From: Colocasia esculenta
Lineage: Eukaryota > Streptophyta > Magnoliopsida > Alismatales > Araceae
DNA: 64,000 nucleotides
Assembly: GCA_014218235.1 (NCBI GenBank)
Contig: CM024760.1
Span: 139,143,245-139,207,244 of the forward strand
Reading direction: 5' to 3'
Each line of letters begins with the position of its first letter. Position 1 is the first letter of the stretch. The notes below the pieces were generated by a model. It was not told where the DNA came from, searched no databases, and saw only the letters and a list, made by a program, of their open reading frames with translations. The position numbers and the translations under genes are program-made. Positions 12,109 through 23,200 of the stretch are shown here, piece by piece.

Positions 12109-13552
12109 GTACGTGCGATGAGCAACCAAGAGGGGAGAGATGAATTGGATATCGCCAAACTAAAAATCTTTTACACAGAATAGATCAGACTCAATTAAGC
12201 AAACCTATTGTGTTAGATGCACAATGGAATAACAATTAAAGTAGTGAAACCAACTATCCTAACGTGCCTAGAACAGAGATAGAAGAGATGAATGCAAACC
12301 ACACATGTACGTAGGATTTAGAGTGGTTCAGCAAACACACCCTGTGTGCGCCTACATCCACTACCCCACACCCCCGTGAGGATTTCTCCTAGAAACCCCC
12401 ACACACGGTTGTTTTTTAGGACAACAAAAACCCCACCTCATTTCCCAGGGACGAGACAACCCGATGTGTGCACGCGCACGTACCACACACCAACCAAACA
12501 CGTGCTCACAAACTGAGCACCCACACAGTATGATGTTTCTGTAAATAAACTAAAGTACAATTCTCAACCCAAGAATAAGAGAAGAAAGATGAAGATTCGC
12601 AGTTCAAAATTCTCCTATTTTGGCATGGTTGAGAAATGTCGGAGAAGAACACGGAAGCTTGCACAGACCTTCTTGGATGAAGTACTATGGATGCAAGATC
12701 TTCTGAACATCCAACACCTTGAACTCGGACAGCAACCCTTGAAGAAATTGCCTGGAAAGTGCTTTAGTTTACTGGTTCGTCATTTGCCCTAGCCTGGATG
12801 CAACTCTTGTTCTCCAACTATGTGTATTCCCTTACACACTTGGAAAGGCCTCTCTTTATATACCCACTTGCCAAAGACTTGATCTTGGCCGTGGATAACA
12901 AGGAAATCTCATTCAAATCCAAACTTGGAAAGAGACCTATCTAAACATGGAAACTGCGTTCTTGTAATCGGTTGATCGATTTCACCAAGTCCGTCGTCCA
13001 ATTCTGGACTTTGGCTTTCGTATTGACCTGCTTCTACTTCTATGTTGACACACGGCACCAACTCGATCGTCCAATTTTGTGAAGTCGGTCGATCGATCTT
13101 TTCTTCACTAATCGAAACCTTGATCATCAATCAATTGGCCTTTTTACCATCAATCTAATCGATTGAACATCAATCGATTGGTCCATAATCAGTCATTCGA
13201 AATCTCCAAATTGGTCGTCTGATTTTCTGATTGCTTTAGTGCAAAATGGTACTGGCTAGGTCGGTCATCCGATTCCTTCATATCGGTCGACCGACTTTCT
13301 ACAAAAGTGCAAAAATCAAGTCAGTCTTCAAATCTAGCTTTGTCCAAGCCTTGGCTTTTGTGAGATCCACTTCATGTGCAACTTTTGACATACTTTGTTG
13401 CACGCTTAATACACAAGTTAGACCTTCAAATCAAATTAAATAATTCAAACACTTGGTTCATAAACATGAATTATACTTAGTGTTTTTGTGATTTTAACAA
13501 CATGAGTTAAACTTAGTGTTTTTGTGATCATCACAATCTACAGAGTACAACA
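12109..13552 (-). repeat. 3' LTR of SIRE/Maximus-like copia element J (1444 bp)
   Basis: On the minus strand it starts TGTTGTACTCTGTAG at 13552, directly after a GGGGGAGAA polypurine tract. It ends CTCTTGGTTGCTCATCGCACGTACA at 12109 (given here as two motifs: CTCTTGGTTG and CACGTACA). These edges and the GTGGTTC...CCTACATCCACTACC block are what I know of SIRE/Maximus-type LTRs. It holds a tandem near-duplication of about 35 bp at 13467-13537 (each half with CTTAGTGTTTTTGTGAT). Between 12960 and 13330 there is a cluster of TCGGTCGACCGA/ATCGATTGG-like motifs. It contains no gene. Confidence 0.6.
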
Positions 13553-14565
13553 TTCTCCCCCTTTTTGATGATGACAAAACACTTTATACTTTTCATACAA
13601 AACACAACATTTGAATTTTCTGATTCCAATTTGTTTTGTTTTTACATTTCACACAAGCATACAAGCAGTCATACAATATTTAAATTTTCTCCCCCTCTCA
13701 AAGATACTTCTAACTCCCCTTTTTCGAGCAATCTATACCCAAAACCAGAATACACAAAATTTACATATTCTCTCCCTCTTTTTGACAGCATTAAAAAGTG
13801 GGTGGTAATAGGGATAAGAAATGCAATTGGCTCAAAGACAAGATATGAATATTAAGAATTAACTAAAGGGAGCTTAAGGAAGTGCATGCACTAAGAATTA
13901 GCCATGTTATAGTCCATGTATTTAATCGAGTTCTCAAAATGCACTTAAAATTCAAATCATGAGAGGTGATGTGAGAGACATGATTAAAAGGCATCACATA
14001 TGAGATTGGACAAAAATTTGAATTAACACTAACGGATGCTTCGAACCCAAGCTATGCATAATAGATCTGTGATTTTGGTAGCTATCATTCTGCCCCTTTT
14101 GTTTTATTCAGAAACCAATTGATGAAATCCTTTGTTTCTTTCTTTTCTTTCACTTTTTGGGAAAATATTGTCATTTGACCCGAGGCTCCTCACTTATTTA
14201 GTGGAAAGACTCGGTTATTAAGCTTAGTCCTTCTTTTCACTTTTCAATTTTGGACAGGTAGTTTCTTCCTCACGAGTTACTACAGATTAGATGGATTTTT
14301 AAAATTCACAAAAGTGTTAAAAAAAATTCCACCTATCATCACGGTGATATCCATTAATCATAATCATATGCATTAGTGTGTTGGCTTCAATTTCAAATGT
14401 ATTTTGAGAAGCAAGTTAAATACTTAACTATTTGACTCCCCCTTAATGTATGCACACACCAAATGCATAAATCTCCCCCTTAGTGACTGAGTTAATGCAC
14501 GCTAAGTCTTAAGCCAATGCAATAAGTATAACAAGAGAGTTTTAGGCCATAGACAGAGTAAAGGA
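13553..14565 (-). mobile_element. 3' internal region of copia element J, PPT-rich
   Basis: A non-coding stretch with small unrecognized frames only. Read on the minus strand it has a polypurine tract AAAAAGGGGGAGAA at the LTR boundary (13553-13567). Further AAGGGGGAG/AGAGGGGGAG-like tracts lie near 13690, 13770, 14095, 14440 and 14475. Such A+T-rich, PPT-repeating 3' regions occur between pol and the 3' LTR in SIRE-like elements. The CACTA element interrupts it at 14566. Confidence 0.5.
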
Positions 14566-14578
14566 CATTATAAGAAAA
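14566..14578 (+). other. CACTA 5' terminus (degenerate)
   Basis: CATTATAAGAAAA differs from the consensus CACTACAAGAAAA only by T at positions 3 and 6, both C-to-T. The matching 3' terminus is not in the window, so the 3-bp target duplication cannot be tested. Confidence 0.65.
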
Positions 14579-14617
14579 AGCGGAATTAGAGACCGCATTT
14601 GAGACTGAATACTTCAG

Positions 14618-15060
14618 TCACTATTGGGTTTGAGATCTGAGACCGAATAGTGATTGAAATTATTCGATCACTGATATTTGCATTTAGTGACCGAAATATC
14701 TTCGGTCACTATTCGGTCTCCGATCAGAGACCGAATAGTGATCCAAAATATTCAGTCGTAAATTTTAAGACTTAATATGCCAAATACTTTTCACATAGAG
14801 ACTGAACTTTTTCAGTCATAATTCGGTCTTAGATCGAAGACCGAATAGTGACCAATTATAATCAGTCGCTAACTTCTCTTCTTTGGTCCCATTGGGGCTA
14901 AAACTTGGCGACCGAACATTCATCAGTCACTATTCGATCTCAGATTTGAGACCGAATAGTGACTGATTTTAATCAGTCGCTAATTTATTTTGTTTGGTAG
15001 CGTTGGTTTAGGGTGTTTACGACCGACGATTTTCGATCACAATTCGGTCGTTATTTCCAC
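14618..15060 (+). repeat. CACTA subterminal repeats: four 36-bp dyads plus related motifs
   Basis: Four near-palindromes of exactly 36 bp lie at 14618-14653, 14706-14741, 14816-14851 and 14927-14962. Each has the form TCACTATTCGGTCTC, a short spacer, then GAGACCGAATAGTGA. Start-to-start spacing is 88, 110 and 111 bp. Further GACCGAA/TTCGGTC copies lie between them and at 15021-15050. In the En/Spm family, subterminal repeats of this kind bind the element's second protein (TnpA type); that role here is inferred. Confidence 0.75.
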
Positions 15061-15117
15061 ACTTCCCCTCCCCCCGTTGTCATCTTCTCTACTCTCCCTC
15101 TCCCTCTCTGGTTCTTT

Positions 15118-15228
<111 letters not shown>

Positions 15229-15416
15229 GGACAGACTGCTTCTGCCTCTGTTGCTCCGATCGCCACCTCCGTCGCACCCATGGGAGCCCCCACCACCGTT
15301 GCATCCCTATTTGTCTCCGAAGTCACGCTCGTGGGAGCCGCTGTCACCGCCATCGTGCCCGTCGCCACCACCTCCAATAGTAAGCTCTATCTCTCTCTTG
15401 AGATATGGACGGGTGG

Positions 15417-15699
15417 GGTGTGTGGGGGGGGGGGGGGGGGGAGGAGGGAGGCAATCGAAGCAGTGGGGGGGAGGTTGATGGTGGGATGGGGGTGGGGGCG
15501 ACAGTGGGTGGAGTTGGGGAGGTGGGGTTTGGCTGGTGGGTGGGGGGGTGGGGGGCGACAGTGGTTGAGGGTAGGGGGGGGGGTGGGGAGGGCGCAGTGG
15601 GTGAGGGTGTGGTGGGGGGGGGGGGGGAGAGCAGTGTGGGTGTGGGAGGGGCAATGTGGGGGTGGGAGGGGGAGCCGCAATGGGTGAGGGTGGTGTGAA
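15417..15699 (+). repeat. G-rich low-complexity tract, continued at 35600-35690
   Basis: Runs of up to about 20 consecutive G and many GGGTGGG units, with repeats of a CAATGGGTGAGGG-type unit. The tract belongs to the CACTA element and is split by retrotransposon C: the same units resume at 35600. Frames on both strands here are compositional. The tract could form G-quadruplexes on the plus strand. Confidence 0.85.
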
Positions 15700-18600
15700 T
15701 GTAAGGCCCCTGAATTTTACTCTCTAACATAGGTGTTTGATTGTGTGAAAAAAATTTATGCTTGTGTGTGTAGATATGTATATATAAACTAATTGAGTAT
15801 TGTAGTAAATATATGTATATATCTTTATTGTGCATATTATTTATTTACATTGCATAAGTAGTATTATTTTTAAAATATACATTGTATATTTAATGTACAT
15901 GCATTGAGCAAGTGTAATTTTCTGTAGTTTTAAGTTCTGGCCAAACGACCTGTTAGCGTCAACATGAGTTGACATTAATAGGGAGTTAGCGGCCACATTG
16001 ATGGACGCCAACTTAGGGCTGGCGGCCAGTGATATTGGCATTAATCTCCCAAATCTATTGCGTCTTCAGATCCGGAAATGCCCCCAAAAATGTCGCCCCT
16101 CGTTTTGGTAACCGACTCCAACGGTCGAAAAACCCTACCTTATCAAGTTCCCAGAACCCCTAGCCTATAAAACACCCAATCTCCGACCGAAAGACCCCTT
16201 TTGGCATTTGTCAAAAACCCTAGTTCTCTTGCCTGAAACCCGAACTTTGAGCTATGAGATCCGGCGATTGGAGGCTTCTTCCGGTGTTCTTCTACGACTG
16301 GGAGGGAGTCTAAGCATCGAGGAAGACTTCCCCGATCCCGATGTACTTCAAAGAACAAAACAGAAGCCGAATTAGAGAAGTTTTGGAGGCTCTTTGGCTC
16401 AGGCCGAGGAGGGCTTCTTCGACCCTACTCTTCGTATGTAGATTTATTCAAAGGCAAGTAACCCATGCCCGTTATCCCTACATGCGTCTAGTAGGTCCTA
16501 GGTAATTTTTCATAATTTTAATCATTTCTTGGAACCCCCTTTCTATCGGATTTTAATGTTCAGTCTGTGTTTTGCACAGACAGGAACTTAACGGCAAGCT
16601 TTGCTACCGTTAAGATCCGAGGTTGGCGGCGACCTTTGTTGTCATTAACCAAGTAGGCACCCACCCCCTTGCCGCTGAGTTCTTCAGGTAGGGACAGTGT
16701 GTTGTCTGCCCTATAAAAGCTATTTTTTCAGGATTTTTGCGCATGAGGATATACTGTAAATATTATATGTTGTATATTACCTCTAGTGGATCATGGCATG
16801 CAATCCTTATGAAATTTCATTAAATGGATTATTTATTAAAATTGCTGGAATATTGTCTTGAGAATGTTTTAATCTTGTTAAATACTGTCTATGTGGATTC
16901 ATGTTGAATTTGGGTGTTATGAATTTCTGTAACATATGTACCTAAATTTAGTCTTACCTTGAAATTTTGGCGAATTTTCAAGTTCTGTATAAATTATTAA
17001 GTTTTCTGAAATATGAAATAGTGAATATGCACATTCTGTTTAAATTTTCAATTAAATGGTATGATGCAAGTAAAATTTCCAGAAATTTTGTATGAGACCA
17101 TGACTATCAGATGCATCTTGTAAAATGGTTAACGTACCTGTCATACTGTGAATTCATGTTTAATATTGTTATGAATAATCATGCAGAATTATTGTTTTAA
17201 TTTCTATAAATTGTGTATAGTTCATAAAAATAGGAAATTTTGTATACAAGATAATCAACATGTAAGTGGTCAGTGGTTAAATTTTCATGCTGAATGGACG
17301 ATAGTAGATGTACATTTAGATTTTTGAGATAAAAATGACAAATTAATGCATGTTTAAATTGATTATTGTAAAATTGTGGATTTCAGCATGATTAAGTTAC
17401 TGTTGAGTCTGTTTAACATTATAAACAATAGTATCATGCTAGATAGCCTGATCCATGTGAATTTATGTGAAAATGGAAATTCTATGATAAATAGTGTACC
17501 ATGGCGTGTGTTTAAAAATGGAAAATATGTAACTGTGCCATGGGTGACACTGCTACCTTAGAGGGCTGAGGAACTGTACCGTAGTAAAGTCCCTACGGGA
17601 AGGTTCATATGTGTGTGACGTCCCATGGGCATTGGAATTAAAATCCTGGAGGTGGACAAGTACCACTGGTTAGGGTGGAGAGTGCTTCTCCCAGTTCTGC
17701 GCAGTTAACCTAGGTCTATCACTATATTGCCTAGGTGATAGATATGTGTGTGATGAGATAAGTGTGTGTCCTTCTAGAGGTGGTTTGGACTATGTGTCAT
17801 GGCATTTAAATGAGAAAATTATGATTATATGTGTGTAAAATGTGTAAGTGATTATGTGAAATGTGAATGTGTTAAATGTGAAGGTGATATGATAATATGC
17901 AAGTCCTTTATGAATGTGTTAAATCCATGTAAAACAGCAAGCTATATGTGTATAAAAGCATGTCATGTATGTGAGAATGTCCATAGAATCCATGCTAGGA
18001 ACATCTCTTTCATTATGTGTAAATCTCATGCTTAATTTGCGATTGTATTACAAGATAAATGAAATGAAATGTGAATTGAATTAGCATGATAAAGGAGGTG
18101 TAGAAAGCATGAGATAGGTTTATTTTGTTGTGGAAAGAAACATAAAGCATGTACCATGTATCATAAGGTTGTAGAAATAGCATGTTTAGATTATTTAAAC
18201 CATGTTACATATAATTGTGGTTTCGTTTAAAAGTAAAATGTCCATATGATGTATGTATGTGTAATGTGCATGGATTTGCTTGCTGAGTCTTGTAGACTCA
18301 CTCTTGCTTTGGTGTATAGGTGCAGATATCTCTACTTCTTCCGAGGAGATAGTTAGGAGTGACTCGGAGCGTGAGTAGGAGATATTTGTGGAGATCTCGG
18401 CGTTGTATTTTATTTTTCATAGTATGTAATTGAGAACACTATGTAATTCAGTTGTGGACAATGTATTTTATTTAAATTTCTCAGTTATGAAATAGTTAGT
18501 TTCCTTTGGTTCTATATGGACTGTGAATAAAGTGTAGATGATGGAATAAGATGTTCATATTCAGTTCTTTCTATTCCGCTGTTATATGTTTATATTTATG

Positions 18601-18706
18601 TACATCTCAGCCTATTGAATGTGTTGGGTAAATGTCCCATTGTGGCGATTCTTTCTATATCGATGTGGGTTGGTATAACCATATTGGTATTAAGAGGGTC
18701 GTTACA
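15700..18706 (+). repeat. 5' LTR of element C (3007 bp)
   Basis: Starts TGTAAGGCCCCTGAATTTTAC and ends GGGTCGTTACA. A TATAAAA box lies at 16166-16172, a plausible core promoter. Near the 3' side there is a small perfect hairpin, GAGTC-TTGTA-GACTC (18285-18299), followed by the TATAGGTGCAG block typical of the R/U5 part of these LTRs. It contains no gene; short frames at 17376 and 17829 recur in the 3' LTR simply because the LTRs are copies. Confidence 0.9.
16166..16172 (+). promoter_or_regulatory. TATA box in LTR C
   Basis: TATAAAA, repeated at the equivalent place in the 3' LTR (27421-27427). This is the probable core promoter for element C transcription. Confidence 0.6.
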
Positions 18707-18711
18707 GAGAT

Positions 18712-18723
18712 TGGTATCAGAGC
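18712..18723 (+). other. Primer binding site, initiator Met-tRNA type (element C)
   Basis: TGGTATCAGAGC lies five bases after the 5' LTR end, the standard plant site complementary to initiator methionine tRNA. Confidence 0.9.
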
Positions 18724-19091
18724 GACAGGTTGAGATTGTACATAAATATAATTATGCCATCATCTTCATTAAATGCTAAGTCTTTATAGATTGTCCACAT
18801 AGTTAGAAATTAGATAGTTTAGTTCCTAATTGGGATTAACCTATTTTGTAGGCTATGGATTCACGAGGTAGGCATGGTATTGTTCCTGCTCGTGAGGGTG
18901 AGCAGAGGAGAGAGGAGATAGTTGAGCCTAGGCATGAGGGCTAGGGTGAGCAGCAGGCCCCAGCACCCCAAGGTCCTGTGCTTCCTCCACCGCCACCAGT
19001 GGACTATGGAGTGTTCATGCAAGGTCTAGTTCAGGCTATGCAGATGCAGGCCCATACTCAGGCTGCACTCCAGGCTTAACTGGAGGCTCAG

Positions 19092-19186
19092 GTTAGATCG
19101 ATAAGATAGAGTAGTTTGTTTTATTTAAAATACATGTTTGCTATGTTGCTATATTGTATATGTGTGTCTTATGTTGTTTGTTGTAG
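19092..19186 (+). other. Candidate intron 1 in element C gag (95 bp)
   Basis: GT at 19092 after a GCTCAG exon end, a T-rich tract and a TTGTAG acceptor at 19186. The upstream frame ends on CAG and the downstream frame resumes on CAG, phase 0, leading into the gag core. The segment has in-frame stops and is T-rich, unlike its flanks. An AG three bases downstream would also keep the frame. Confidence 0.5.
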
Positions 19187-19390
19187 CAGGCTCAGGCGCC
19201 AGTTCCCCAGGCTCATGACCATGGTGGACCCTCCATCATGGAAAGATTAAAGAGGATGACGCCACCCTCTTTTAAGGGGGAGAGCGATCCGCTGTTGGCA
19301 GAGAGCTGGCTGAGGGAGATTGGGAAGATCTTCCGAGCTATTAGGTGTACTGACGATGATAGGGTCACGCTAGCCACCTATATGCTACAG

Positions 19391-19467
19391 GTATGTGTAA
19401 ATTGTTTATGTATTTATTTCTTTAAGCCTAGATTGTCTGGATTGGTCCTTATGGAATGTTTTGGCAG
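19391..19467 (+). other. Candidate intron 2 in element C gag (77 bp)
   Basis: CAG|GTATGT donor and TTTTGGCAG|GAG acceptor, T-rich between them. Removal joins ATYMLQ to ERADVWW in frame, matching the uninterrupted gag core of related elements. This is the stronger of the two intron calls. Confidence 0.65.
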
Positions 19468-20230
19468 GAGCGAGCCGATGTGTGGTGGTCCTCATTGCCA
19501 CGTACCCGGTTCGAGGGCGGTGCTATAGAGGTGTTTTGGGACGAGTTCGTGAGGCTCTTTCGGGCCAAGTTCGTTTCGGAGCACATCCAGGACAAGATGG
19601 AGCAGGAGTTTCTCTCCTTGACTTAGGGCTCCATGACCGTACTGGAGTACGAGGCCAGGTTTGCCAAGCTATCGAAGTATGCCCCTCACATTGTAGCTGA
19701 TGAGTGCAGGAAGGCAAAGAAGTTCGTGATGGGTCTGAGGCCATCACTAAGGACGAGGTTGGTGGCATTTGACCATTGTACCCTCGATGAGGCTCTTAGC
19801 GCGGCTTGTCGGCAGGAGGGAGAGATGGAGCAGTATCTCGAGGAGAAGAAGGCTTCGCAGAAGAGGCCTACAGCTTCGTTCCAGAGCCAGGAGAAGAAGA
19901 AGGCGACGTATCAGTCACTGCAGTGCCCAGTGGCAATCGACAGTCATCAGGTATCTTCTCAGCGTTCCCCTAGTGGCCAGAAGGAGTGTCCTCATTGCGG
20001 GAGGGCACATAGTGGTACGGAGTGTTGGAAGATGGCAGGGAAGTGCTTGAAGTGTGGGAGTAAAGAGCATAAGATCAAGGATTGCCCTAGACTACAGTAA
20101 GAAGTCCAGCGACCAGCGCCAGCCCCAGCAACAGCAGTAGTAGCAGCGCCAGCTACAGGACGACCAGGGAGGCCTCGAGCCCCAGCTCGAGTGTTTGCGT
20201 TGGCACGTGAGGACGCCGAGCAGGCAGAGC

Positions 20231-23200
20231 ATGTTACCAAAGGTACGGTTCTTTTCATGGGTGTGCACGCTCAGGTTTTATTTGATAAGGGTGCCACTCA
20301 CTCGTTCATTTCCGAGCGGTTTGCTAGGTAGTTAGCTTTAGAGTCAGGATTAGAGTCTGAGGAGTTAGAAGTCCCTTCGTCAGTGCACACACCTGCGTGT
20401 ACGGTATCGACTAGGAAGTGTATTCCGTCCTTACTAGTGTGCATTGAGGATAGAGTTCTAGAAGGGTGTTTCTTCTTGCTAAAGATGAAGGACTATGATG
20501 CAATTCTTGGTCTGGATTGGCTAGAGGAGCACTATGTGTTAGTGGATTGTCGTGGGAAGAAGATTGTTTTCCGCATTCCTGGTGAGGATGAGTTTTCACA
20601 TCCCTTGCCAAGGAACTTAGCGGGGAAGTTTGTCATCTCCACCATGAAGGCAATGAGAATGGTGATCAAGGGTTGTGACGCTTTTCTTGCCAGCGTGGTA
20701 CTAGTACCGAAGGCTGATGAGTCACCTACTCTTACAGAGATTGAGGTAGTGCAGGATTTTCCAAATGTCTTTCCCGATGATTTATCTAGATTGCCACCGG
20801 CTAGAGAGATAGAGTTCACGCTGGAGTTGCTTCCAGGCACCTCTCCTATCTCAAAGGCCCCTTATCAGATGGCACCTGCAGAGTTAACGGAGCTAAGGAA
20901 GCAGTTGCAGGATTTGCTAGATAAGGGATTTATTTGCCCTAGTGTTTCTCCGTGGGGCGCACCTGTATTGTTCGTGAAGAAGAAGGATGGGTCACTTAGG
21001 TTATGCATCGATTATAGAAAGCTAAACCAAGTGACTGTGAAGAACAAGTATCCCTTACCTCGGATTGATGATCTATTTGACCAGCTGCAAAATGCATCAG
21101 TCTTTTCTAAGATTGATCTGCGGTCTGGCTATCATCAGTTGAGGATTAGGAGTGAGGATGTGTCCAAGATGACTTTTAGAACCCGTTATGGACATTATGA
21201 GTTTTTGGTCCTTCCGTTTGGTCTGACCAACGCCCCTGCAGCATTCATGGATCTCATGAAAAAGGTATTTAGGCCTTATCTAGATAGTTTTGTCATAGTG
21301 TTCATCGATGATGTGTTGGTTTATTCTCCAGATGAGGCCACACACCGTCAGCATTTGAGGGTAGTATTGGAAGTCCTTAGAGAGCACAAGCTGTATGCAA
21401 AGTTCAGCAAGTGCGATTTTTGGATGTGCGAGGTTCATTTCCTTGGGCATGTTATCTCTGGTGCTGGTGTAGCAGTAGATCCAGCGAAGATCCAGGCTAT
21501 GTTGGATTGGGAGATTCCCAGGACCCCTTTGGAGATTCGGAGTTTCCTTGGTTTGGCGGGTTATTATCGGCAATTCATTGAAGGATTTGCATCCATCGCC
21601 GCTCCATTAACTAAGCTAACCAGGAAGGGTGAGAAGTTTGTTTGGTCTGAGGAATGTGAGAGTAGCTTTCAATTATTGAAGACTAAGCTTACTTCTGCTC
21701 CGATATTGGTATTACCTAGTGGTAATGAAGATTTTGCCATTTATACGGATGCATCTCAGATTGGTCTTGGCTGTGTATTGATGCAGCAAGGAAGGGTAGT
21801 AGCGTATGCTTCTCGGTAATTGAAGGAGCATGAATGTAACTATTCGACTCATGATTTGGAACTTGCGGCAGTGGTTCATGCACTAAAGATCTGGAGACAC
21901 TATCTTTATGGTGTCAGATTTGAGGTGTTCACTGACCACAAGAGTTTGAAGTATCTTTTCTCCCAAAAGGAATTAAACCTGAGGCAGCGAAGATGGATTG
22001 AGTTCCTGAAGGACTATGACTTCGACCTTCAGTATCATCCTGGAAGGGCGAATGTCATAGCAGATGCCCTTAGTAGAAAGAGGTCTTCACTCCAGTAGGA
22101 TTGGAAGATGTTGGAGGATGCGGCATGTGCGATGACTGAGTTAGAGCCATCCCTATGTCAGGCTTTTGTAGCTCAATTGTCTGTTAGGTCTTTGGTGTTG
22201 GATGAGGTGATCGAGCAACAGAAAGCCGACCCTAGACTTCAAGAGTTGGTGGGCAAGGAAGGCATTGCTCGTGATGAGGATGGTGTAATTAGATTCCATC
22301 ACCGTGTTTGTGTTCCCGATATTGTAGATGTTCGTGAGCATGTTTTAGCAGAAGCTCATAGGTCGAGATTCTCTATTCATCAGGGTAACACTAAGATGTA
22401 CTAGGATTTGAAGATATCTTTTTGGTGGTCTGACATGAAGAAGGATGTAGCGGAGTATGTAACTAGATGTCTTGTATGCCAGCAAGTGAAGGCCGAGCGG
22501 CAGCGACCATCTAGTCTTATGCAGAAGATGGAAATCCCAGTATGGAAGTGGGAAGCTGTCACTATGGATTTTGTTACGGGTTTACCTCGATCTAGACGGG
22601 GCAATGACTCGATTTGGGTAGTGGTAGATAGATTCTCTAAGACTACACATTTCTTGCCCATGAAGAAGAAGCAGTCGGTTGAGAGCTTAGCTAGATTGTA
22701 TGTTAGTAGTATTATTAGATTGCATGGCGTGCCGAAGTCGATCATTTTGGATCAAGATCCAAGATTTACTTCGAGGCTGTGGAAGGGTCTTTAGGATGCG
22801 TTAGGTTCGGAGCTGAAGCTCAGTTCGGCGTTCCATCCCCAGACCGATGGACAGTCCGAGAGGACTATCCAGATGCTCGAGGATATGTTAAGGGCGTGTG
22901 TTCTGGATTGGAAGGATGATTGGGAGCGCCATTTGCCCCTTGTGGAGTTCTCATATAACAACAGTTTCCATACGAGCATTGGTATGGCTCCATTTGAGGC
23001 ATTGTATGGTAGGCCTTGTAGATCTCCTTTATGTTGGGAGGAGACCGGTGATAGGAAGCTGATCGGTCCGGAGCTAGTTCAGGAGACTTCGGATAAGGTC
23101 CAGCTGATTAGGAAGAGGCTTGTTGCGGCACAGGATAGGCAGAAGAGTTATTCAGACAACAAGAGGAAGGATTTGAAGTTCGAAGTAGGTGAGCATGTCT

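Larger units (their letters stand above)
18855..20230 (+). pseudogene. Element C gag, with two intron-like interruptions
   Basis: Start chosen at ATG 18855 (MDSRGRHGIVPAREG), the first Met after the primer site that keeps one frame. Pro/Gln-rich N-terminal part, then the retrotransposon gag core (SWLREIGKIFRAI; ERADVWWSSLPRTRFEGG; FVMGLRPSLRTRL) and two CCHC knuckles near 19988-20090 (CPHCGRAHSGTEC and CLKCGSKEHKIKDC). The frame is contiguous only if 19092-19186 and 19391-19467 are removed; both start GT and end AG. In the other chromovirus of this window the homologous gag core runs straight through this point (ATFQLERDARAWW). Internal stops: TAG 18942, TAA 19077, TAG 19624, TAA 20098, all at positions where CAG or CAA would restore sense. 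Confidence 0.8.

Noticed and set aside
17376..18035. Two short frames that recur at 28608 and 29061
   Set aside because: The recurrence is because these are the two LTRs of element C, not evidence of a conserved gene.
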